Below, piece after piece: positions 6,550 through 13,001 of a stretch of 13,583 nt of DNA. Made by a program: the position numbers and the translations under genes. This stretch comes from an uncultured Bacteriovorax sp. (lineage in GTDB: Bacteria; Bdellovibrionota; Bacteriovoracia; Bacteriovoracales; Bacteriovoracaceae), in assembly GCA_946482295.1 (NCBI GenBank), contig CAMLRB010000092.1, forward strand, positions 1-13,583, given 5' to 3'. Within the stretch, counting starts at the first letter, position 1. Each line of letters starts with the position of its first letter. The notes below the pieces were generated by a model. It was not told the origin of the DNA. It made no database searches and saw nothing but the letters and a program-made list of their open reading frames with translations.

Positions 6550-7814
6550 TAATTAAACCAAAACAAACTCAAACTTGGGATGTACGTGATAATTATAAGT
6601 GCAATGATAAGCAAAATTAAAAAGGGCAGAGAAACGCGATACATTTCTGTTATTGGTCTATTAAATCTGAAACTGCTGATGAAAAGGTTAATCCCTACTG
6701 GCGGCGTGAGATAACCAATTTCTAGGTTCGCAAGGAAGATCATTGCAAGGTGAATCGGATCGATTCCAAAATCAGTAGCAATTGGAATAATGAGAGGAAC
6801 GACAACAACAATTGCCGAAAAAATATCCATCAAACATCCAACAACTAACAAGAAAAGATTCAAGAAAAGAAGGAATGTATATTTGTCATGAATAAATTCT
6901 TTCATAAGGGCAAAAATCTTGAGAGGAATTTCTTCATCAACTAGATAGTTTGTGAACCCAAGTGCACAACATAGAATTAAGAGAATTCCTCCCACTAAGC
7001 TCATTGAATCAACGATAACTCTTGGAACATCTCCCATGAAACTAAGATCTCGATAGATGAAAACTTCCATGACAAAAACATAAAGTGCAGTGAAAGCTGC
7101 AGCTTCAGTTACCGTTACGAAACCACCATAAATCCCCACCAAAACTAATACAGGAAGTAGGGCCTCAAGCCATGCGTCTTTTAAAGCAGCTAAAAAAGTT
7201 TTCAAAATGAAAGGATGTTTTGTCGCTCCCCCCTTTGGACTATTGTAGATAGACCATAATGAAAGAATGACCATGATAACAAGACCTGGAACAAGTCCTG
7301 CTTTGAATAATTTATCAATATCAACTTTTGCCACGAGACCGTATAAAATGATTGGGAGTGAAGGTGGAAAAAGTAAACCGAGCGATCCTGAAGCTGTAAT
7401 TGTTCCTAAAGTAAACTTTTCGCTGTAACCATCTTTAACAAGAATGGGATAAATGAGTCCGCCGAGCGCAATTATCGTTACGCCTGAAGCGCCGGTGAAG
7501 GCCGTAAAAAAAGCACAGACCACTAGAGCAACGATTGAAATTCCACCTGGCAACCATCCAAGCCCTGTCTCCGCTAAACGAAGAAGACGTTGAGGCGATT
7601 TACTTTCCGCCATCAAATAACCAGCGAAAGTAAATAGCGGAATAGTCATGAGCGTTGGTGCTGAAGAAATTCTATAAAATTCTTGAGCAACTGCTGAAAC
7701 CTCTACACCCGAATAGGTAAAGGCCACAAGTGCTGCAAGAGACATGATAACAAAAAGAGGAACTCCAATAATAGCAAGACCAACGATTCCTAAGACAGCA
7801 ATTGAACCACTCAT
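6549..7814 (-). CDS. dctM: TRAP transporter large permease subunit (DctM family)
   Basis: A 421-residue inner-membrane protein, normal for DctM. It has about 12 hydrophobic segments and family hallmarks such as the TIPLFTFAGYLMAESKSPQRL stretch near the N-terminus, GASGVTIIALGGLIYPI, GLLFPPSLPIILYG and a C-terminal LTPPVGINLF. DctM carries the ion-coupled elevator transport domain and uses the Na+ gradient to import substrate delivered by the binding protein. The start is clear, with AGGAG 7 bases before the ATG, and it overlaps dctQ by four bases (ATGA). Its stop overlaps the start of the 531-residue gene. The assignment is secure; the substrate is unknown. Confidence 0.95.
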   Translation of the reverse strand: MSGSIAVLGIVGLAIIGVPLFVIMSLAALVAFTYSGVEVSAVAQEFYRISSAPTLMTIPLFTFAGYLMAESKSPQRLLRLAETGLGWLPGGISIVALVVCAFFTAFTGASGVTIIALGGLIYPILVKDGYSEKFTLGTITASGSLGLLFPPSLPIILYGLVAKVDIDKLFKAGLVPGLVIMVILSLWSIYNSPKGGATKHPFILKTFLAALKDAWLEALLPVLVLVGIYGGFVTVTEAAAFTALYVFVMEVFIYRDLSFMGDVPRVIVDSMSLVGGILLILCCALGFTNYLVDEEIPLKIFALMKEFIHDKYTFLLFLNLFLLVVGCLMDIFSAIVVVVPLIIPIATDFGIDPIHLAMIFLANLEIGYLTPPVGINLFISSFRFNRPITEMYRVSLPFLILLIIALIIITYIPSLSLFWFN

Positions 7815-8326
7815 GGAACTTCTCCTTGAACAAGAGCATGTGGGTCTTTACTAAAACTCAGTAAAAACACAAAAAAGAATCTGAGTGCAATAAGGGAAAG
7901 TCCAACAGGAATCATCATGACAAGATAACCACTGCTGATGCCCCAGAATTCAATCTTAGCAAATTCCATCTCCACTTTGGTAAATTCCCATCCTGCCTGA
8001 ATTAACCAAAGCAGAACGAAAAATGAAGAAACCATAATAAAACGTTTAATGAAGACCGCAACTCCGTGCCAGCCCTTACTTTCAATAATTTTTCCTACGA
8101 GATCAATTCCGATGTGAGTTCCCCTTCCTGTTGCAACAACTCCACCCAGAAATGCACTAAAGAAAACAAGATGACGAATGAAAGGATCAATCCAAGGCAA
8201 GTTAATGTGAAACCAACGAAGAAAGATACTTCCAGAACTAAAAAACAACATTGCGAGTACAGAGACGACGAGCAAGAAAATTGAGAATTTTTCTAATGCT
8301 GTATCTAAAGTTTTTACAACTTTCAT
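7811..8326 (-). CDS. dctQ: TRAP transporter small permease subunit (DctQ family)
   Basis: A 171-residue inner-membrane protein with four hydrophobic segments (about 15-37, 46-65, 89-112, 127-155), the standard DctQ topology. The family segment between helices 2 and 3 is present (RHLVFFSAFLGGVVATGRGTHIGIDL). DctQ forms the membrane scaffold that pairs with DctM. The start overlaps the dctP stop as TAATG, with AGGA about 8 bases upstream inside the dctP end, and the end overlaps dctM by four bases. Both junctions point to one polycistronic mRNA with coupled translation. Confidence 0.93.
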   Translation of the reverse strand: MKVVKTLDTALEKFSIFLLVVSVLAMLFFSSGSIFLRWFHINLPWIDPFIRHLVFFSAFLGGVVATGRGTHIGIDLVGKIIESKGWHGVAVFIKRFIMVSSFFVLLWLIQAGWEFTKVEMEFAKIEFWGISSGYLVMMIPVGLSLIALRFFFVFLLSFSKDPHALVQGEVP

Positions 8327-9300
8327 TATTTCTTTCCTAATTCTGCTTCCAATTTTTTGTATGCCTCTTCAGAGAATAATTTTCCACGAAGTTTTTTTAC
8401 AATTCCTGCTCTGTATTCTGGTGCAGTTTTTACGTCTGCTTCATTAAATTTAACGAATTCAATTTTTTGCGCCTTCATTGCTGCGATAGCATCTGCATTG
8501 TCTTTTACGTTTCCGTTGTTGATTTCGCCTTCATATTTCTTCGCAATTTCTTCTACTATTTTTTGGTCCGCTGGGGCTACCTTTTGCCAAGCGGCCTGAG
8601 AGATAACGAAAGCTCCAATTGAGTATGAAATTGGGAAATCGATCATGAACTTAACTTTTGTATTCCACTGAAGAGCAAGAATTCCGATCGGTGGAGCATA
8701 GGCCGCTTCGACAACACCTGTTGAAAGTGATGAAAGAACATCTGGAAGAGCAAGTGGAACACCGTTCAAGTTCATGGCCTCAAACATTCCAGTAACTATT
8801 GGATCACCATCCCACGACCAAATTTTAAGATTTTTAATTTCATTTAAATTGCTCACTTTCTTTTGAGCAACAAAATAGACTTGACCTATTTCGAAAATAC
8901 CAAGAGCTTTAAATTTACTTTGTTCGAATTTCTGGTTGAAGAATGGAGACATATTCTGAAGAGTTTTCAGAGCTTTTTCTCGATTGCCGTAGAATGTGAA
9001 AGGAATTTCGATTACACGAACGTCACCATTAATTTCACCTAGTGTTTTTCCTGTGAAAATCCCGCCGTGCAACTGACCAATGCGAATTTTTCGAAGAACG
9101 TCTTGTTCATCACCTTGTGATCCACCGTAATACACTTTTAGATCAACATTACCTTTAGTGGCCTCTTTAATTTCAGTCGTCATTTTTTTGATGTTTTTCG
9201 CCCATCCTGTTCCTTCCGGAGCAAGAACACCAACTTTAATGGGAGCGGCAAAGAGATTGAGAGACGTCAGTGCACATAATGCGAGTAATGATTTTTTCAT
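8326..9300 (-). CDS. dctP: TRAP solute-binding protein (DctP family, TatP-like)
   Basis: A 324-residue periplasmic binding protein. Its signal peptide is MKKSLLALCALTSLNLFA, cut before APIKVGVLAPEGTGW. DctP hallmarks are present: the GGSQGDEQDVLRKIRIGQL segment, EIPFTFYG, and the LKIWSWDGDP strand followed by the binding-site helix. In classical carboxylate-binding members the equivalent of Trp161 (LKIW) is an Arg (LKIR) that clamps the substrate carboxylate, and here it is absent. With the TatT gene 15 bases upstream, this fits the TPAT class, for which non-carboxylate, possibly hydrophobic ligands have been proposed. AGGA lies 5 bases before the ATG. The family is certain; the ligand is unknown. 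Confidence 0.93.
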   Translation of the reverse strand: MKKSLLALCALTSLNLFAAPIKVGVLAPEGTGWAKNIKKMTTEIKEATKGNVDLKVYYGGSQGDEQDVLRKIRIGQLHGGIFTGKTLGEINGDVRVIEIPFTFYGNREKALKTLQNMSPFFNQKFEQSKFKALGIFEIGQVYFVAQKKVSNLNEIKNLKIWSWDGDPIVTGMFEAMNLNGVPLALPDVLSSLSTGVVEAAYAPPIGILALQWNTKVKFMIDFPISYSIGAFVISQAAWQKVAPADQKIVEEIAKKYEGEINNGNVKDNADAIAAMKAQKIEFVKFNEADVKTAPEYRAGIVKKLRGKLFSEEAYKKLEAELGKK

Positions 9301-9315
9301 CGTGGTCCTTTTTCG

Positions 9316-10299
9316 TTAAAAGAAAGTCTTTTTATATTGGTTCATAAGTTCATAACGTTTTAAAGCGAGTGCCTGATAGAGTCTGAGTTTGTCTTCTCTT
9401 CCCCAATCTGGCATCGGATGTGGAGCACCAGTATAGATGTAATGAGCTTTGAAGTTTTCATGAACTCCAGCTAAGAAATCCATTTGTTCCTTGAATCCTT
9501 CTTCATCATTTTGAGGAATAAGATAGTACTGTAAATAACTTGTACGGATTAACCAATTGTGGGGATGACGGGCAATCGCTTTAAGAAAAATTTCTTTTCC
9601 TTTTTGCGGATTTCCCCCCAGCATTTGCGGACGACCGGCCTCATAAGCACCATAAAAAATATCGCAAGTGCCGTAATTGATCTGAGGATCCTTAGAACAA
9701 ACCCAATCAAAAAGAGCTTTTGCAACTGGAAGTTGTGCCACAATAATCATGCTGTCTTTTTGAAGGTTAATCAGTGCACCAAGTGCTTGCGCAGTAAAAA
9801 GAACTGTTTCTAAATCACGTTTTTCTTTGGAAAGTTTTTTATCAAGAAGGTGATGAATCATTTGTGGTTCACCGGCACGGCTTACTAAATCATCAAAACG
9901 AACATCTTTTTCATTGAGATATTTTACGCCGTAATCAAGGGCGCGTGTGTAGTTGAAAAGTGCTTGAGTGCGTCCGTTTTCATGTTTAGCTTCTGACCAT
10001 TCATCTTCGAGCATTTGAGTTTCACTCACCGCAAATGCCAGACCTGCATATCCCTTATTCAAAGTCGCAGTGATATTGAGATTATCAGGCGAAGCTGAAA
10101 GAAGACCTTCGAGGAGGACTAGGTTTGCAGGCATCGCTGATTTAACCACGTCAAAATTGCCTTGAGTTTCCACATCTCCAGCAGCGCTATAAAGCAGTCC
10201 AGAAGAGCCAGAAACGGCCATTTTATGGAAAGTTGAACATGATGTGATTAAAGTTGTGGCGACGAGGAAAATGCACCCAGAGACGCTAAATTTTGCCAT
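9316..10299 (-). CDS. TRAP-associated TatT-family TPR lipoprotein
   Basis: A 327-residue protein matching the TatT (TRAP transporter T-component) family. Helical-repeat features include LVLLEGLLSASPDNLNITATLNKGYAGLAF, and a C-terminal part contains NPQKGKEIFLKAIARHPHNWL. In spirochaetes the TatT homologue is a periplasmic lipoprotein trimer of TPR-like subunits that binds TatP and may hand ligand to it. A lipoprotein signal is visible: hydrophobic residues 10-18, then ITSC with Cys21. The ATG at 10299 is preferred over the in-frame GTG at 10311 because AGGTGA lies 8 bases upstream and overlaps that GTG. It is the first gene of the TRAP operon, driven by the promoter at 10344-10373. The family call is by recognition and supported by context. 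Confidence 0.87.
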   Translation of the reverse strand: MAKFSVSGCIFLVATTLITSCSTFHKMAVSGSSGLLYSAAGDVETQGNFDVVKSAMPANLVLLEGLLSASPDNLNITATLNKGYAGLAFAVSETQMLEDEWSEAKHENGRTQALFNYTRALDYGVKYLNEKDVRFDDLVSRAGEPQMIHHLLDKKLSKEKRDLETVLFTAQALGALINLQKDSMIIVAQLPVAKALFDWVCSKDPQINYGTCDIFYGAYEAGRPQMLGGNPQKGKEIFLKAIARHPHNWLIRTSYLQYYLIPQNDEEGFKEQMDFLAGVHENFKAHYIYTGAPHPMPDWGREDKLRLYQALALKRYELMNQYKKTFF

Positions 10300-10343
10300 A
10301 GCAGAGCTCACCTGTGAGTAAAAGGTTCATGACTTATTCATCA

Positions 10344-10373
10344 ATTAGACTTCTAGAATACCCACCATTTCAA
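10344..10373 (-). promoter_or_regulatory. Promoter of the tatT-dctPQM operon
   Basis: On the minus strand TTGAAA (10373-10368), an 18-base spacer and TCTAAT (10349-10344) give a good sigma70-type match, one mismatch in the -10 and two in the -35. Transcription would start near 10337, about 38 bases before the tatT ATG. Confidence 0.6.
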
Positions 10374-10442
10374 TGATTTACAAAGGGATCTTGACAGGGA
10401 AACTTTGCCTATACTCCCCTCATAGGAAATTGGCTTCGCTCG

Positions 10443-10451
10443 TGCTATAAT
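10443..10451 (+). promoter_or_regulatory. Extended -10 promoter driving the leader RNA / small gene
   Basis: TGCTATAAT is a perfect extended -10 element (TGN + TATAAT at 10446-10451). No matching -35 is present at 16-18 bases; the nearby TTGACA at 10391 is too far away. Transcription would begin near 10458 and run into a leader of about 200 bases. The adjacent sequence also contains TATAAT on the opposite strand (plus-strand 10453-10458). Confidence 0.6.
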
Positions 10452-10457
10452 AATTAT

Positions 10458-10660
10458 AACTAAAGATCTTATTTTCAATACCGATTAGTAAACTGCTTTA
10501 GTCGGGATAAGGTCAAAGGAGAATGTATTGAAGACTATCTTAACCATTAGGTAGCTTTTCTAACCTTCTGCAACCCCCTCTTTGTGGTGGTTGTTATTGG
10601 TGGAAAAAGGTACCAACCCGGAATCCAACAATGAACAACAAACTAACAAAAGAGGTATCT
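10458..10660 (+). promoter_or_regulatory. Long structured 5' leader, candidate cis-regulatory RNA or sRNA
   Basis: About 200 untranslated bases lie between the extended -10 and the ATG at 10661. Hairpins visible by eye: CCGATTAG/TTAGTCGG (10481-10505, 8 pairs with two G-T); CTATCT/AGGTAG (10535-10554); CAACCCCC/GGTGGTTG with one mismatch and a 7-base loop (10571-10593); TTGGT/ACCAA (10597-10616). GGTTG at 10589-10593 can pair either with CAACC at 10571-10575 or with CAACC at 10614-10618. CCTCTTT (10577-10583) is complementary to AAAGAGG (10649-10655), the ribosome site of the small gene. AGGAG at 10518-10522 precedes a possible 8-codon leader ORF (TTG 10528 to TAG 10554, MKTILTIR). I could not match the leader to a named riboswitch class. 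The structures are hand-folded. Confidence 0.45.
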
Positions 10661-10852
10661 ATGACAACTGACAATTTAAATCACTCAATCGAACCCGTAT
10701 CATTCGCCAAGAAGAACATGAACGCATCAAGCGCTTCTGGAAATCCTGCGGATAAAAAAGTGGCAAAAACGTTGAAGCCGCTTTCGATGCGTCCGAATCG
10801 TTCAGTAAAAAAGAATGATAGTATGAAACAAGCTTACAATAAGCTGAAATAG
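10661..10852 (+). CDS. Small basic hypothetical protein (63 aa)
   Basis: A 63-residue Lys/Ser/Asn-rich protein I do not recognise (MTTDNLNHSIEPVSFAKKNM near the start, SVKKNDSMKQAYNKLK at the end). It has no Cys, no signal peptide, no membrane helix and a strong net positive charge. That suggests a nucleic-acid- or ribosome-associated or disordered peptide, but this is only composition. GAGGT 5 bases before ATG 10661 supports this start; an in-frame ATG at 10631 would add 10 residues with a poorer ribosome site. It has its own promoter, a long leader and a strong terminator, which argue that it is a genuine monocistronic gene. Confidence 0.65.
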   Translation: MTTDNLNHSIEPVSFAKKNMNASSASGNPADKKVAKTLKPLSMRPNRSVKKNDSMKQAYNKLK

Positions 10853-10854
10853 CC

Positions 10855-10883
10855 AAAGGCCTGCGAAAGCGGGCCTTTTTTTT
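10855..10883 (+). terminator. Rho-independent terminator with GAAA tetraloop
   Basis: The stem AGGCCTGC / GCGGGCCT (one G-T pair) is closed by a GAAA tetraloop and followed by eight T. It starts 3 bases after the stop of the small gene. The hairpin also lies just past the maf stop (10886), so it may serve both convergent transcripts. Confidence 0.92.
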
Positions 10884-10885
10884 GT

Positions 10886-11500
10886 CTAAAATTTTGATCG
10901 CCAGCTCTCTCCTAAAACAATCTCCAGCTCCCCTACAACTTTATCTAGAGGAAAACCAACAACGTTAGAGTAGCTTCCGTTTACTTTGGAAATAAAAGTG
11001 AGAGATGGTCCTTGAATCCCATAGGCACCGGCCTTATCAAGAGAATCCCCTGTGTCGAGATACGCTTCCATCAATTCATGCGTGATTTCATTGAAAGTGA
11101 CTTCGGTACAATCAAAAAATAGATGTTCACGCCACTTTCCCTCTTCATCTTTAAAGTGAAAACTCACTCCTGTCATAACGAAATGTGTGCGATCAGAAAG
11201 TTCTGAAAGAATTTGTCGTGCTTCATTTCTATCTTTGGGTTTGTTATAAATTTTTCCATCGAGAACAACAATTGTATCGCTAGCAACGATAAACGGATTT
11301 TCGATATCAGTACATTTTGTCTTAACCGCTTGTGCTTTTTGTGAGGCAAGATCCTGGGCGATTTGCGCCGGATCTGCTTGCGTAGAAACTTCGTCAAGAT
11401 CTGCCGTTCGAATGGTAAAAGGAATCTTCAACCATGAGAGAAGTTCTTTGCGTCGGGGACTTTGTGAGCCGAGAACAAGATTGTATTTAGCGGATGCCAT
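10886..11500 (-). CDS. maf: Maf-family nucleoside triphosphate pyrophosphatase (YhdE type, dTTP/UTP)
   Basis: A 204-residue cytoplasmic enzyme. Motifs in order: LGSQSPRRKELL (10-21, phosphate-binding SxSPRR), ASDTIVV with Asp75, NKPKD (86-90), KAGAYGIQG (156-164) and NGSYSNVVGFPL. The GAYGIQG form is that of the YhdE subgroup, which hydrolyses dTTP, UTP and modified pyrimidine nucleotides to monophosphates, as opposed to YceF-type 7-methyl-GTP enzymes. It is slightly longer than average. The start at 11500 lies inside the end of the FecR-domain gene (14-base overlap), so the two are probably co-transcribed and maf translation may be coupled. The family is secure. Confidence 0.94.
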   Translation of the reverse strand: MASAKYNLVLGSQSPRRKELLSWLKIPFTIRTADLDEVSTQADPAQIAQDLASQKAQAVKTKCTDIENPFIVASDTIVVLDGKIYNKPKDRNEARQILSELSDRTHFVMTGVSFHFKDEEGKWREHLFFDCTEVTFNEITHELMEAYLDTGDSLDKAGAYGIQGPSLTFISKVNGSYSNVVGFPLDKVVGELEIVLGESWRSKF

Positions 11501-12884
11501 GCATTTTTTTCCAAAGATATTTTTTTGTCGAATTTAACTCTTCTTTAAAAGGATCATACTCTTTCACGGTTGAATCGTCTTCATAAGAATAATAAGCATT
11601 CAGTGCCTTAATAAAAAAATGGCGGCCGTATTCCATGATCTGTCCTTTGGCACCTTCTGAATCACCTCGATTTTCTAGTCGTTTCCGAAAATTCGCACTG
11701 GTGAGGAGGTTAGATGTTTCAATTCTTCTAAAATACTCAGTGAGAAAAGCCAGTCTCGATTCTTCTTCGGCCTTAGTCCAAAGACGGTAGCCATGATCGC
11801 GGGCCAAAACAAGTGGATCAAGTTTTTCTTGGAAGAGAAAAGTTGAATATTCACGAAGAAAAATTTCACGTCCTACTAAAATACTAGGGATGCGTTTGGT
11901 GATAAATTCCCCCATTGTCAGCCAATTTATGTCTTCTTGAAGACCAAGCACTCTTCCCTTTTCATCAACGTTCATCCACGTATCATCGCTAATGACCTTC
12001 ATTTCTTTATTGTCGAAACCACGCAATTGAATCTGAAGCTCATTTTCAACAGAATCTTTTAGCCCTAAAAATTTTGATGAACGGCTTTTGATAAAAGATT
12101 TTCCGCCAATAAGAACGACGACTTCCAATTGAGGTGAAGGGCCCATGATAGTGGCATTAGGAAGAACGAGAAAGGCATACGTTTTTTTACCTTTCGTCAT
12201 TTTGTTATTCGTTTCGATCTCTTTATTTAAAAGTTTGTAATGTTCCAAATGAGTTTTTCTCTCTTCAACCAGCTCAAGAAGATCACTTTCTATATAAGGT
12301 TTTTTATCGGTAACCGGCATAGCTTCGTATGTATTCAGTGGAAAAAAGAGAACATCTGTTTCACGAATATTTATTTCATCGAAAAGTGATTCATGACGTG
12401 AGAGCCACAAGATATTGCCTGCATTCAAGCGTGCATTGATTAAATTCCTCTCCACCCCTAAATTGATTTCATTAAAAGTTATAGATGAGTGTGGTGCCAA
12501 ACGAACCATGGTTCCGTCGAGGAGGAATATCCAGGCGTAACTTTCACCTATGGTCTGAAATTCATCCCCTTCATAAAGACTCGTCCGATGAGAGGCGTTG
12601 AAAAAACTCTCCCCGCGATCTACCCGGCAGACACCGACACACTCAAAGACATTCCCCACTTTTTCACGCAAATTACGCTCTGTGAGAATTTTCTGCCAAT
12701 CGGGATAGAGGTCTTTTAAATCTGACTGTTGCTTCCATTCTGTAAATGAAAGGGTCTTCTCCACAGGAAGATTTCCCCACGTCGTTAGGGAAGCCTTCTG
12801 GTTCTTAAAACCGGCCGCTGGTGTCTCTTGCGCTATCGTCAAAGTCGCATACACCGACAGGAGAATAAGGATCATTTTCTTCAT
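11487..12884 (-). CDS. Exported FecR-domain protein
   Basis: A 465-residue protein. It has a signal peptide (MKKMILILLSVYATLTIA, likely cut before QETPA). Residues about 76-160 match the FecR beta-repeat pattern: VGNVFECVGVCRVDRG, then LYEGDEFQTIGESYAWIFLLDG and MVRLAPHSSITFNEI. Cys82 and Cys86 form a CxxxC pair that could make a periplasmic disulfide. The rest (about 160-465) is a charged, mixed alpha/beta region with no recognised domain, ending in a helical Lys/Tyr-rich tail. Unlike true FecR it has no anti-sigma N-terminal domain, transmembrane anchor or adjacent sigma factor, so an iron-signalling role is not supported; an envelope or peptidoglycan-associated role is a guess. The ribosome site is weak, and the ATG at 12875 (4th codon) is an alternative start. 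It overlaps maf by 14 bases. Confidence 0.78.
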   Translation of the reverse strand: MKKMILILLSVYATLTIAQETPAAGFKNQKASLTTWGNLPVEKTLSFTEWKQQSDLKDLYPDWQKILTERNLREKVGNVFECVGVCRVDRGESFFNASHRTSLYEGDEFQTIGESYAWIFLLDGTMVRLAPHSSITFNEINLGVERNLINARLNAGNILWLSRHESLFDEINIRETDVLFFPLNTYEAMPVTDKKPYIESDLLELVEERKTHLEHYKLLNKEIETNNKMTKGKKTYAFLVLPNATIMGPSPQLEVVVLIGGKSFIKSRSSKFLGLKDSVENELQIQLRGFDNKEMKVISDDTWMNVDEKGRVLGLQEDINWLTMGEFITKRIPSILVGREIFLREYSTFLFQEKLDPLVLARDHGYRLWTKAEEESRLAFLTEYFRRIETSNLLTSANFRKRLENRGDSEGAKGQIMEYGRHFFIKALNAYYSYEDDSTVKEYDPFKEELNSTKKYLWKKMHGIR

Positions 12885-12947
12885 ACCAGTTTTTCGGCAC
12901 TTTCATTCGAGAAGTGTAGGTTCACCCTGTTCAGATGCAGCAGGAGA

Positions 12948-12956
12948 TGATAAAAT
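12948..12956 (+). promoter_or_regulatory. Extended -10 promoter of ileS
   Basis: TGATAAAAT (TGN + TAAAAT at 12951-12956) matches an extended -10 with five of six bases. The -35 position (TGTTCA) is poor. Transcription would start near 12963, about 39 bases before the ileS ATG. No T-box-like leader fits in that space. Confidence 0.5.
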
Positions 12957-13001
12957 TTGCCCTTGAAAATCTAAATGATGGACCGCCAAGGAGCCTCTTA
13001 A

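Noticed and set aside
10300..10311. GTG start at 10311 for tatT
   Set aside because: The GTG lies within the AGGTGA ribosome site of ATG 10299.
10391..10415. TTGACA with TATACT as a plus-strand promoter
   Set aside because: The spacer is only 13 bases; the extended -10 at 10443 is far better.
10500..10660. Known riboswitch (c-di-GMP-I), 6S RNA or SRP RNA in the leader
   Set aside because: I looked for the GEMM core, the SRP GGAAG loop and the end-to-end pairing of 6S RNA and found none of them.
12885..13001. T-box leader for ileS
   Set aside because: The space between the extended -10 and the ATG is about 40 bases, far too short for a T-box.
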